The position numbers and the translations under genes are program-made. The notes under the pieces were generated by a model. That model was not told the DNA's origin. It worked only from the letters and a program-made list of their open reading frames with translations, and ran no database searches. DNA of 64,000 nucleotides from Porodaedalea pini (Eukaryota; Basidiomycota; Agaricomycetes; Hymenochaetales; Hymenochaetaceae), in assembly GCA_002794775.1 (NCBI GenBank), contig NBAY01000004.1, forward strand, positions 1,488,001-1,552,000, written 5' to 3'. Positions 9,648 to 20,999 of the stretch are shown piece by piece. Each line of letters opens with the position of its first letter. Positions within the stretch are counted from its first letter, which is position 1.

Positions 9648-11843
9648 ATGGAACCTGTTTTCAATTCGCAGTCTGCCTTTGCGCCGGTGTTAACGGTCCT
9701 CGCTCTCGATGACGCTGAATATCGAGGCAGAAACTACACCTTCGCTATAGCTGGTATATGCATTGCACTCGTATCGTTTGTGCAGTTTATGAAAGCAAAG
9801 AAACTCGCGGTGCGCACATACGCCTTCATGTGAGACTTCAACTGATGTATCTCCAGGTTGACGTGCCTGCAGAGGGTCCGTCTGGACTCGCTTCCTCCTA
9901 CCTTGCAGCATATGACTTCCTTGAAAACGCAAAGTCCATCTTGAAGAATGGCTATAAGAAGGTTTGACTATTCAGTTGTGTAGAATTGCGAATTGCACTG
10001 TCGATCTGATGGCGACGTGATGTGTATGCAGTACGGTCAAGGCACATTCAAAATTCCCGGCCTGGACCGGTATACCGTGGTGGTAAACGATCGCGATCTT
10101 ATCGAGGAAATAAGGAAGGCACCTGATGATAAATTCTCGTTTAGTGAAGCTCTTGTTGAGGTCAGCAATGGAGGAGTCACACTGAATCTGTTCGAAATAT
10201 GCTGACATTATGTTTCCCCTTACTTTCTAGCTTTTGGCGTCTCGCTGGACGGTTGGAAAGAATGTCGCGCAAAATCAATATCACCTCCACGTTGTCCGTA
10301 ACCAGTTGACGCGCTCCCTGAGCGTATTATTTGACGACGTTAGAGATGAGATCACACAGGCCTTCAGTGACCTTGTCCCGGCTAAGCATGACGGTGCAGT
10401 CAATTTAATCCAACACGAGCAGTAATCGTGAGACCTGATCCGTATTTATTGCAGAGTGGGTCGCCGTTCCCGCTCTGGAGACTATGAGGAATATCGTATG
10501 CAGGACGAGTAACAGGATTTTTGTCGGTACTCCCCTTTGTGAGTATTACGCGCTCTTCTAAGACAAATGAATCGCGACTGAGCACACAGGATGCCTTGAT
10601 GGAACACAGGCAGAGACCCAGACTACATTGACCTGAACATCAATTTCACTGTGGATGTCACTAAAACGATGTTCACGATTAGTAAGGTTCCCGTCTTCTT
10701 GCGCCCGTAAGCAAGCTCCATCAGCCGTTCAATTTTATCAGACACCCACTATTGTTTGTTCACGATAGGATTATCGGCGCGCTCATTACTACTTCGCCGC
10801 GTAACATTCGACGGGGTATGAAACATCTTCGCCCTTTGCTGGAGGAGAGGTTTCGCCTTTATGACGAAAATGGAAATGACTGGCCCGACAAACCAGTAAG
10901 ACAACGTTTTTTTCGCGCTCTTGATTCAAATATGAACTAACCATTACAAAGAACGACATGCTCTCCTGGCTTATTGATGACGCACCTGAGAATGAGAAGC
11001 GAAGCTTATACGAGCTAACGAAGAGGATGCTAGTTGTAAACTTCGCTGCTATTCATACATCTTCGAATGTGAGTCATGCCCTAGCTATAACCACATTTGG
11101 TTTTTGACTGTACTGTATCGCAGAGCTTTACGCATGCTTTGTTCCACCTGGCTGCCGAGCCAAAGTACATTTCGCCTTTGCGTGAGGAGGTCGAGCGAGT
11201 GATCAAGGAGGAAGGATGGACAAAGATAGCGATGACAAAGATGTGGAAGCTAGACAGCTTCATGAAAGAAAGTCAGCGAATCAACGGAATCGATTTGCGT
11301 AAGTCTGCCTTGAGCTTGAATTTGCGTTCACTTGCGCTCAATTTCTTTCTTAAGTGACACTGAACCGCAAGACTATGTCTGACCTCACTCTATCGGACGG
11401 TACATTTTTACCGGCCGGCTCATTTGTCGCTGCCAACGTCATGGCGGCACACCTTGACGATGCCTACTACCCCGATGCGGACAAGTTTGACGGCTTTCGG
11501 TTTTCGAAGATGCGCGAAGAAAGTGCAGAAGAGGGCGTGAAACATCAAATGGTCAATACGAGTGCTGATTATTTGGCATTTGGCCATGGTCGCCATGCAT
11601 GGTGCGTCCTGGTTTACCTTGAATATATGCACTTCGAACTTTAAAACGTACTGGAATTATTTCGATAGCCCTGGACGCTTTTTCGCCGTTAACGAGCTGA
11701 AGGCGATGATGGCCTATATGCTCTTGACGTATGACGTGAAGGCCGAGATGGAAGGAGTAAGGCCGGAGAACGTGTATAGGGGCACGCTATTTATGCCGAA
11801 TCCGCAGGCCAAGGTGTTACTCAGGAAGCGAACACGCGCTTAA
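9648..11843 (+). CDS. Cytochrome P450 monooxygenase, copy 1 (11 exons, intact)
   Basis: A membrane-bound haem monooxygenase. Exons read from splice sites and frame: 9648-9809, 9857-9961, 10032-10160, 10231-10393, 10455-10538, 10610-10706, 10769-10895, 10952-11068, 11124-11298, 11355-11601, 11669-11843. They total 1581 nt (526 residues), a normal P450 length, with no stop. Features are an N-terminal membrane anchor (residues 30-48), an I-helix-like FAAIHTSS, K-helix ESQR (the ExxR pair), a DGFRFSKMR segment, and the haem loop FGHGRHACPGRFF. The haem cysteine codon is split by the last intron (TG|C). The intron 6 acceptor could also be at 10741 (adding nine residues in frame); 10768 fits the family better. 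It resembles basidiomycete-expanded P450 families; substrate and CYP number cannot be assigned from sequence alone. Confidence 0.93.
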
Positions 11844-11862
11844 CGTCGAGTTGTGCTACTAG

Positions 11863-12262
11863 TACAACATTACAGGATTACATAAGCAACAACTAAGAAA
11901 TACTATCAAATTGATTTTTTCTTGACCAGCACTGAAGTTCCTGGCTTCACCGCGAATTTTGCTGGCCATCAATCTGAGTTTTTTTAGACATTGCTTGATC
12001 TGAATTCTTTGGTTCTTTAGATTTAACTACAGTGTTTTTCAGACATGTGTGATTGAGTGATTTTTATCACACTGGGTCCCTCAAAATACAAAACTTATCA
12101 TATCTCAATGGAATCTTGACTATTTTGCATCATCCAAGCTGCTAAATTCATATTTTTGTGAGTTCTTTCATACTTCAACAAGATTGTGAAGAAAACATGT
12201 AGAAATGAGTACAAAAAGATGCAAAAAGCCAATTTTGCACACAGTTAGAGTCTGTAACTTCA
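11863..12262. other. AT-rich intergenic stretch
   Basis: It is AT-rich with homopolymer runs and has no coding frame or repeat terminus that I recognise. It separates P450 copy 1 from the nested transposon block. Confidence 0.4.
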
Positions 12263-12416
12263 TGTTAGTGACCAACTACAATCAACTCAATAAGAGGTAA
12301 ATGAGTCATGCAATACTCAGGTAGTGTGGAGAGAAGGAGAGAGCAGAGAAATATGACAAGCAATAAGCTGATGCAGTGCAGAGGAGTGAGAATCAGCTTC
12401 TAGATATAGCCAGATA
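12263..12416 (-). repeat. Family-A LTR, left part, split by the Tc1-like element
   Basis: It begins TGTTAGTGAC and follows the family-A LTR (compare 35819-36260) up to GCCAGATA. The LTR resumes as GAATTGACCAGG at 28338, exactly where intact copies read GCCAGATAGAATTGAC. It is the outermost and oldest layer of the nest. Confidence 0.85.
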
Positions 12417-12679
12417 CAGTAGCATGCGAAAATTCTGTCACCCCCCCTTTACGTGAGTTGTTTTATTTCTAGGACACAACACGCTTGACAGAAAGCTACA
12501 AAATTTTACAGTATCGCTGGTGTACATGTACTCCATGTCCATGTGAAATTTAATAGCAATTGGTGGTGTGTATACTGAGAAAATGTGTATTTACTGAAAA
12601 TTGGCTTCTTGCCAGATTTAGACTAAAGACATCCTTCAACTCTGGGAAGCCTGGAAAGCAGATATTAAATTATCAAAAA

Positions 12680-13105
12680 TTAGTATTGAGTATGCTTCCC
12701 ATGTACACTGTACAGTAGACTAGTTCTCCTGGGTAGAGATGTATACAGCTTTTTAATAAATGCCACATCCAGATGGTCCCACTCATCCTGCAAAGCCTCT
12801 CACAACTCTTCCTTGTTTGATGGCTGGTGAGCCTGGTTGCATACCTGATCATCAAGTTCCTTCCAGACATGCTCTATGATGCTCATGTCAGGGCTCTGGG
12901 AAGGCCAAGGCAATAAATGGATCCCATTTCTGGTGAATCACTGGCAGGCATACAGCGATGTGTGCTTTGAATCATTGTCTCACTGGAAAACAATGTGGTG
13001 TTTTTGGAGGTGCTTGTCACAGAGTGTGCCCAGTAGACTGTCCTTCAGAATGTCGATGTACTTGAAGCGATCCATAATGCCCTTGATGCGAATGAGCCGT
13101 CCGAC
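12680..13105 (-). pseudogene. Tc1-like transposase, C-terminal piece
   Basis: On the minus strand this continues from the A1 target site. It shows GIMDRFKYIDILKDSLL, then the second catalytic region with QHHIVFQ-like spacing and DNDSKHTS (around 12975), then WPSQSPDMSIIEHVW with the third catalytic acid (around 12880), ending at a TAA (12680-12682). In-frame stops break it, for example after HHIVFQ, in the segment before FTRNG, and after KEEL. Confidence 0.85.
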
Positions 13106-13534
13106 TGTCATGAACAATTTAATCATTTTCATTTTTATTATCATTCTCTGTTATCTTATCTTATCATATCTTATCCAGTCATTACTAATCACACTTATTT
13201 CAGTTTACTCATACCCATAATGTCCTTTTCCCACACTCTCATCACTCGCTGACTGATCTTATGACACTATTGTTCCATGAAGTTCCATAACATTCTTTCA
13301 TCTATCCTTATGTAGTAGCTAATTCCCTGGTCCGTGCACAGCCTCTGAAGGGTATATAAGTAGGTAGTCCTCCTGTACTTATCCCTTAGTTTCACCTGGC
13401 TATGTCCAAAAGCTGTCTCTCCTCCTTGTACTGTGTCAGCTCCCTTGGCTCACCACTCTCTCTCTCCTCCTCTCCTTTGACTGAGTTCCATGCGACCTTG
13501 TTACCTCTTGTGTATCCGTAGTCCGTCGCTGACA
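13106..13534 (+). repeat. 5' LTR of A1
   Basis: It is a family-A LTR with a TATATAAG box. Compared with the 3' LTR it lacks about 15 bp just after TTAGTTTCA, that is, around the predicted transcript start. Confidence 0.92.
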
Positions 13535-13535
13535 C

Positions 13536-13548
13536 AAGGTCGAAACTA
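13536..13548 (+). promoter_or_regulatory. Self-complementary primer-binding site of A1
   Basis: AAGGTCGAAACTA starts one base after the 5' LTR. Its reverse complement matches 11 of 13 bases of TAGTTTCAACCTG at 19903-19915 in the 3' LTR, about 34 bp downstream of TATATAAG (19869-19876). One mismatch is a G/A at a CpG. It follows the same logic as family B but with an unrelated sequence. Confidence 0.65.
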
Positions 13549-14326
13549 CCTCTACTGCCTTGCACATTCTCAGTCACCAAATGCCAAGCTGGCTCTGAAC
13601 ATTCGCGTATCCTACCAACAATGATCTCTTTATTGTACTACTCTCTACACTCTTACCTGTACCCTGCAAATCACCTTCACCATTGAACTTTTCCTGATCT
13701 CCATCATCATCACTCTTAATCCCCATCTTGTCCAACAACCTCAAAACTGTCCACTACCTGTCTGCAATCCCAAACTATAAACCAACAATTCTTACCTGAT
13801 GCATCTGATGACTTGGACTGCAACCCTGACTATGATCACTTTGACCCACACCAGTTCTTAGATTGATCTCACGTGCATCAATCAGGCCAATACGTCGTTA
13901 AATCCTTACTTTCATTATTACACTCACTCGTTTTATAACCCGCCATCCTCTTTCTATTTGATCAACCAGCACTCGTTTGAGAGGGGGTAATGTTGAGTCC
14001 AACCCACTCAAGAGTAGCTACCAGGCCTTGGGGATGATCTTTGGAAACGTCTCTTGGTGCCCGTTGGAGTCTTCACAGAGGAAGATCTAGGTTTGATCAG
14101 CAAGTAAAAGTCGACCACCATATCTGGAGTTTTGTTACAGTGCTCAATCAGATCTGCAGGCGTCTGCACCACCTGTCGACTGGCAGTGTTGCTTCTGATT
14201 TGAGCTAGCTCCACACCCATATAACCGAGTGTCGAGTTCAGCAGCACCCTGTTGGCATACCCCACTGGAAGATACTGCTGACGCCATCCTCGAAAACCTA
14301 CCACCACTGACAGAAGACGATCTTGT

Positions 14327-15469
14327 ATGCCTAGACAACGAGTTATGAGCCCTCCACTACCAGCACCATCGCCCAGCATGTCAGAACCCCAAACTCCCAT
14401 CGCAGCAGCTGCAGGAGCACCGGCAGTCCCAAATGCGATGATGCAGGAAATTATCAACACACTGCATGGCCTGGGACTGTTGGCAACCCTCATGCCAGCA
14501 GCCTCAGCAGTACCTGTTCCCCCTCCCCAAATGATGAACAGCAGTGGAGGGAGACACATCACTAAACCTGAGGCGTTCAATAGGCGAGACTACAAGAAGT
14601 TCGAGCATGCCATTACCCTATACATTGAAGCAAATGCAGGGGACTTTGTGAATGACAAGGATTACTTCCTTTTCATGTTATCATTCATGATGAAAGGTGC
14701 AGCCGCACTCTGGGCCCAGAACTTCTTAGAGAGCATCAAGATGGACAGATATCTGATCTTCTTGCTCATAAGCCATCAGAAATTCAAAGAACAGCTAGAA
14801 GGGGCATTTGGAGACCCAAATGAGCACCAAAACATCATGCAGAAATTGGATAGCTGGAAGCACACCCAAGATATCACCACCGACCAATTCTTCCAGCAGT
14901 TCGACATCTATCGCCATGCGGCAGGATATGATGATGATGCCAAGAATGACAACACCCTCATCCACAAACTGACAAAAGCTCTGGATAAAGAAATCATGTA
15001 CTAAATCTACATGAGCGACCCAGCCCTGACCACGTACAAGGGCTGGCAAGAGAAAGCCATTCAGTTTGACAATGCAAGACACCAGATGAGGGTGATCAAA
15101 AAAATGTGCTCTGCTCTGCCCAGACCTCAGGTACCCCTATCTAAACCTGCTCCTTCATTCGCACCTAAGATCCCTGAAAGGTGTGATGCCACTAGAGTCA
15201 CATACGGAGGCATGGGGAAGCCAATAGACATATCACTCGAAGAGCTAAGGAAGTCAGGAGTCTGCTACTACTGCAGAGAGCCTGGACATCTACAGAGGAA
15301 TTGTCCAAAGAAGAAGATGGTGATAAGGGCTGTACTGATGGGGATGGAGCCACAAGAGAGAAAAGTCTGGGCAGACAAGACTGTGATGCTCAAGGAGTCA
15401 GACTTTGTGGAGGAAGAAGAGGAGATGCTCTTTGAGCAGGAGTTGGATTTTGCGGAGCCCCAGCAGTGA
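14327..15469 (+). pseudogene. Gag of A1, broken
   Basis: The two halves are separated by a TAA at 15002-15004. The first half holds the capsid-like domain (residues 85-225 of the open frame). The second holds a CCHC knuckle, CYYCREPGHLQRNC (about 15265), and an acidic tail. The acidic segment just upstream of 14327, in another frame, may be the displaced N terminus. It is a structural particle protein by family. Pol overlaps its last bases. Confidence 0.8.
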
Positions 15470-18400
15470 ACATGGCACTGACTGGGATAGGTTCAGTTTC
15501 AGTTTTTCAAATGGCCATTTTTGATAATTCCATGGACTCTGTAGATAATTTAGATAAAACACAAAAAAATGTAAAAAACAATGTCACTCGCAAAAATATC
15601 CCTTCTGTTCCTGTACCAGTAGTTATTAATGTAGATATACCTGTCAGTAACAACATTTCTGTCTCGTTGTCTTGTTCTATTCCTGCATCTGAAAATCATG
15701 TAAAATCCTCTTCAAAATCTTTCAATTCTATTTCTTCCTTGGCCGGAACTGAACTGAAATCCATGAAAAATGAAAACTCATCAAAACAAGCTGAGAGGAA
15801 ATCCTGGAGATACCACCCCGTCCCCTTTACAGCACCATGGGTTGTACAGCATCTCAAGGAGGATAAACTCAAAAGTGCTTTAACAACTCTCCGAGTGTGG
15901 ATGAAACAGCAGAGGCATGCTAAAGCAAATGAAGAGATGGTGCATCAAATCATTGCGCTAGAAGAATCAGATGCTGTGGCAGCTGTCAGGGACCTGAGGG
16001 GTTCAAAATGGTTTGTAAGAGGGTCTCAGGGGCAACAGCTCATGGTACCAATTCTCCTTCAAATGACCAACACCAGTAATCAGTTCAAGGTAGACGCATT
16101 ACTGGACAGTGGCTGCACAGGCTTGTGTATCAACCGATCCTTCATTGAAAATCATCAGATCAGGACAAAAAAGACACCCATCCCAATCTGAGTTTATAAT
16201 GCTGATGGTACACTCAATAAGGACAGTTCAATCACAGAATTTGTGGAAATGCACATGATGATTAAGGATCATTTGGAGTGCATCCACTTTGCAGTCACAG
16301 ATCTAGGAAAAACAGATGTGTTCATCGGACACAAATGGTTAAAGCTGCACAATCCCAACATCAACTGGCAAAAGTCTAGGATTGAATTTGATCGATGCCC
16401 TGATGCATGCAGCTATATCCATAGTCTAGAAGATATTGATGCAGACCCTGACAAAAACCTTGATCTGGTAGAACTTGAAGACAGCAATCAGCTCTTTCTC
16501 TTCGATTGGGACAGATACATTAAGTCCAATCTAAGGAAAGTGCTGAAGGTCAGGCAACAGGCACTTGAAGAAGTCCCAGACTATGTAAAAGAGTTTGTAG
16601 ACATCTTCAGTGAAGAGGAATTCGATCAGTTACCAGAGAGACGTCCTTGGGATCATGCTATTGAACTTAAGCCAGGTTCAAAGCTCTCTGACTGTAAAAT
16701 CTACCCGCTCAGTCCATCAGAACAGGTGGCACTCAACAAATTCCTCACCAAAAACCTGAAAACTGGCCATATTTGCAACTCTCAATCTGAGATAGAATTC
16801 CCCTTCTTCTTCATCAAAAAGAAGGATGGCAAGCTTCACCCTGTACAGGATTATTGCAAACTCAATGACATGACAGTTAAAAATAAATACCCGTTACCTT
16901 TAATCTAAGAGCTCATCAACAAGACAAAGCAGGCAAAATTCTTCACGAAGCTTGACATACGCTGGGGTTACAATAACATTCAGATTCGAGAGGGTGACAA
17001 GCATAAAGCCACCTTCAGGATGAACCATGGTCTATTCAAACCAACAGTCATGTTCTTTGGTCTCACAAATTCACTGGCAACATTCCAAGGATTCATGAAC
17101 GAGATCTTCCAAGAACTTGTCAATGATGGACACATAATAGTCTACATGGATGACATTCTGATCTTCACATGTACTCGTGAACATCATGACAAACTTGTCT
17201 GACAAGTCCTGGAAGTGTTGCGAGCAAACAAGCTGTTCTTAAAGCCAGAAAAGTGCAGTTTCACTCAAGAGACCGTGAACTATCTTGGGCATATCCTCAG
17301 CAATGGAATGATTTGCATGGATCCAGCCAAAGTGGCAGGCATAAAAGATTGGCAAGTTCCTAAGAATAAGAAAGAACTACAGTCTTTCCTTGGCTTCTGC
17401 AACTACTACCGCTGCTTTATCCTAGTGTTCAGTCACTACATGAAGCCCTTGACAGTGTTAACTTTGAGATGTAGAGTGGAAGTGGGAGGTGGAGCAACAG
17501 GAGGCCTTTGAACATCTGAAGCAGAAGCTCTGTGAGGAACCCATACTTGCAGTACCTACTGACGACGGTCAATTTTGAGTGGAGGCTGACTCATCACATT
17601 TTGCTAACAGTGCCATTCTGTCCCAATTCATTGATGGAAAATAGCATCCAATCACATACCAATTGCAAGCACTTAGCCAAGCAGAGTGCAATTATGAAAT
17701 CTATGACAAAGAGATGTTCACGATCATGTGTGCACTGGATGACTGGCAACAATATCTTCTGGGAGCAACACAAACTTTTGAAATCTGGTCAGATCACCTC
17801 AACCTCCAGTATTTCCAAAAACCCCAGAAGATTAACCACCAACAAGCAAGATGGCTACAGGAATTAGCAGACTACAACTTCAAACTGTTCCATAAACCAG
17901 GTGCCCTGATGACTAAGGCTGACCTCCTCTCGAGATGAGCGGACCATGAGAGGGGGGAGAATGACAATATCAACATCATTTTGCTCAAGCCGGACCTATT
18001 TGTAAATGAAACACTGCTAGAAGCACTAGATGCAGACTTCATTAAATGAATTAAGAGGGTATGAAACAATAGGGATATGGCAGTTGTGAAGGTGTTAGGA
18101 AGGAAGGAGCAAGAGTGGGATGAACAGGAAGAAGGGTTGTTGACATGGAAGGACAGGATCTACATGCCCAAAGACCATAAACTCCAAGAAGACATCATTC
18201 GAAACCACCATGACAGTACACTCACAGGACACCCAGGATGCTATAAGACCCATGAGTTGATCACATGCAACTACTGGTGGCCGGGAATCTAATAAGATGT
18301 TTGAATGTATGTCAAGGGATGCAATGCATGCCAATGTACCAAGTCACACAGAGCGAAACCACATAATCCTCTGAATCTGAATGAAATCCTGAAAGGTCCT

Positions 18401-19504
18401 TGGGAAATCGTCACGGCAGACCTGATCGGCAAACTCCCTGAGTCCAATGGGCATAATGCGATTTGTATCTTCGTCAACAGGTTCAGTAAACAGGTGCATG
18501 TGATCCCTACCTTGGTGAGCATAACGTCAAAAGGAATGGCAAAACTCTACCGAGATCATATCTTCAGGCTACACGGCATACTGCACAAGTTTATTCATGA
18601 CAGAGGATCACAGTTTGAGTCCAAATTCATGAATGAACTATACTGGTTATTGGGCATTGAGGGAAACCCATCAATGGCATATCACCCACAGATGGATGAT
18701 CAGACAGAACAGATAAACCAAGAGATCAAACAGTACCTCTGTCTCTTTGTTAACCACCATCAGTCAGACTGGGCAGAATAGCTTGTGCTAGCAGAATTTG
18801 CGTACAATGACAAGGAACAGACGTCGACAGGAGCGTCACCCTTTTTTGTCAACCATAGGAGACACCCGTACAAGGGCACGAATCCTAAATGCAAATCAAC
18901 CAATGAGTCCGCTAAACAGTTTGCTGACTGAATGGCCAAAATCAGGGAGGAGATGGAATCAGCATTGAAGCATGCAGCTGAAACCATGAAACACTTCTAT
19001 GACAGGACAAAGGGAGAATCCATCAAGTATAAACCTGGGGATAAGGTCATGCTTGAAGGAACTCACTTAAAGACAGATCACCCTATGAAGAAGTTGGGGG
19101 ACAAACGCTATGGGCCTTTCATCGTTGAAAAGAAAATTGGAACATCAGCATATAGGCTTAAACTTCCACGCACATGGAAGAAATTCTATTCAGTTTTCAA
19201 TGAAGTGCTCCTCTCTCCATACAACGAGCTGCAGTATATGTCACAGAAGCGAGATCTTCCACCCCCACCTGAGATCATTGATGATGTGCTAGAATACGAG
19301 GTCAAAAAGGTTGTCAACTCCAAGCTAGTGCAAGGGAAGCTCAAATACCTCATACATTGGAAAGGATACCCGAACAAAGAATGCACCTGGGAGCCAATTG
19401 AGAATTTGACGAACTCTCAAAAAGCCATCAATGACTTCCACAAATTGACTCCCAGTACTCCTCGAATCCTTAACACTTTGGAAATATTGCAGCTAAAGTT
19501 CTGA
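15466..19504 (+). pseudogene. Pol of A1: protease to chromodomain, multiple stops and a frameshift
   Basis: Domains in order are: a protease with DSGCTGLC (about 16107); RT with YMDD (about 17143); RNase H (about 17570-17930, after a frameshift near 17465-17530); an integrase zinc finger (about 18200-18345) and DDE core (about 18415-18720); and a chromodomain (about 19290-19440, LIHWKGYPNKECTWEP). Stops lie at 16189 (TGA), 16906 (TAA), 17200 (TGA), 17936 (TGA), 18290 (TAA), 18778 (TAG), 18929 (TGA) and 19502 (TGA). Copy A3 has CAA opposite the TGA at 16189 and at 19502, consistent with an ancestral CGA hit on opposite strands. Some stops (17200, 17936, 18929) are shared with A3, so they predate the copies or arose in parallel. 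Confidence 0.88.
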
Positions 19505-19621
19505 CCTGTATTCAAGATGATGGAGCCCAAGAGGCAGGAAGGAGTGGCACAGTGGTGGGCTGGTAAGTTCCAGGGTAGGGAACATAGGCGATTAGGACAC
19601 TTGCCTTGAGGGAGAGGGTCA

Positions 19622-20065
19622 TGTCATAGATGATTTAATCATTTTCATTTTTATTATCATTCTCTGTTATCTTATCTTATCATATCTTATCCAGTCATTA
19701 CTAATCACACTTATTTCAGTTTACTCATACCCATTATGTCCTTTTCCCACACTCTCATCACTCACTGACTGATCCTATGACACTATTGTTCCATGAAGTT
19801 CCATGACGTTCTTTCATCTATCCTTGTGTAGTAGCTAATTCCCTGGTCCGTGTGCAGCCTCTGAAGGGTATATAAGTAGGTAGTCCTCCTGTACTTATCC
19901 CTTAGTTTCAACCTGGTCAATTCTACCTAGCTACATCCAGAAGCTGTCTCTCCTCCTTGCGCTGTGTCAGCTCCCCTGGCTCACCACTCTCTCTCTCCTC
20001 CTCTCCTTTGACTGAGTTCTGTGCGACCTGGTTACCTCTTGCATATCCATAGTCCGTCGCTGACA
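19622..20065 (+). repeat. 3' LTR of A1
   Basis: It is 444 bp, preceded by the purine tract GGGAGAGGGTCA. It ends CTGACA against the CTGAC target base set. Confidence 0.92.
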
Positions 20066-20491
20066 CTGACGCCACGCTGAGTGATGCATCCCCACACCAT
20101 GACACTTCCACCACCATGCTTCACTGTATCCTGCAGATATCTTTCATCCATCTCCTCCCTAGGCCTTCTCCAGCACCAAGTCCTTCCATCTGACCCATAA
20201 AGGTTGATTTTGATTCATCTGAAAAAATAATGGTGAACCATTTTCACAAGGTCCACATATGGTGTGCTTGGGCCCAGTGAAAACGATTCATTCGTTGTCG
20301 AGGAGTGAGTTTTGGCTTTTTTCGGTAGACATATACTTTCAGCCCCAGCTTGTGAAGATGTTATGCGATGGTGGTACAGTGTACATGCAGTGTGAGTTTT
20401 TGCTGAGCTTCACTTGCATTGTGTACAGTGCCCTTGCAGAGCTCATGTGCAATGTAACGTGTCTCTTGCTCGGTTAACTTGAGTGGTCGGC
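20066..20491 (-). pseudogene. Tc1-like transposase, middle piece
   Basis: Read on the minus strand, it contains the first catalytic block FSDESKSTFMG (about 20225) and the conserved GGGSVMVWGCIT motif (about 20095). Stops interrupt it, including one near 20360. It lies between the B2 and A1 insertion sites and joins the other two pieces in frame. Confidence 0.85.
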
Positions 20492-20922
20492 TGTTAGGCA
20501 GGAGTCTGGGAGATGACTCGGACTGGGCAGGCCTCAGCTGACTGTCATCTGGGACATGCTATACTTGAGTGGGGACTTGGGACATGCTGTTCTCAGGCTA
20601 GGTTGTCACAGAGGTAAGAGGATTAATACAATATACTCTACTACAGGAGGGGGACATGGTCTCACCTAGGTCATCGTGGAGGTAAGAGGAAAAGCAGAAC
20701 AGGTGTTCAGATGCGATTCCTCTTCCTTATATACAGTGATCACCTCGTGAGAACTGGTTGTCCAATTATCTAAGATTACATAAAGGGAGCAGAATGGAAC
20801 AAATGAAGGTCATGTGAAAGGAGTGTGGGAAATGATTGAAAAGATGATTAATTATAATGAAAAAGGGTGATTAAAAGAAAAGAAGTGATAAAAGGGGAAA
20901 TAAAAGAGTTTGAGTCCTAACA
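20492..20922 (-). repeat. 3' LTR of B2
   Basis: It is 431 bp and matches 27405-27835 in length and sequence apart from scattered transitions. Confidence 0.93.
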
Positions 20923-20999
20923 TTACCCCCCCCCCTCAAGGTTGGGTGTCCCGACCAACCAAGGTTGCAGTCATCTGGCTCGGTGTTGACGAAGAGTGG

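Larger units (their letters stand above)
9140..11862 (+). repeat. Duplicated P450 segment, copy 1
   Basis: From CTATTGTCGATCC at 9140 the sequence is closely matched by 60446-63153, including about 500 bp of upstream DNA, all exons and introns, and about 19 bp past the stop. Outside these limits the two flanks differ completely. This is a direct duplication with the arms about 48.6 kb apart. Confidence 0.92.
13106..20065 (+). mobile_element. Ty3/gypsy LTR retrotransposon A1, inserted in the Tc1-like transposase
   Basis: The LTRs are 13106-13534 (429 bp, with a short deletion near its transcript start) and 19622-20065 (444 bp), TGTCAT to CTGACA. Between them lie gag, protease, RT, RNase H, integrase and chromodomain. 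The five-base flanks are CCGAC (13101-13105) and CTGAC (20066-20070), a target duplication with one CpG transition; removing A1 restores an open transposase frame (RGVGRLIR). The internal reading frames carry many stops. Confidence 0.93.

Noticed and set aside
10742..10768. Alternative longer exon 7 of P450 copy 1 (acceptor at 10741)
   Set aside because: It is in frame, but adds nine residues in a conserved loop and leaves a shorter intron; the acceptor at 10768 fits P450 alignments better. Transcript data would decide.
14008..14580. 190-codon minus-strand frame in the A1 leader and gag
   Set aside because: It overlaps gag coding on the other strand, is alanine/glycine rich because of that, and has no family resemblance.
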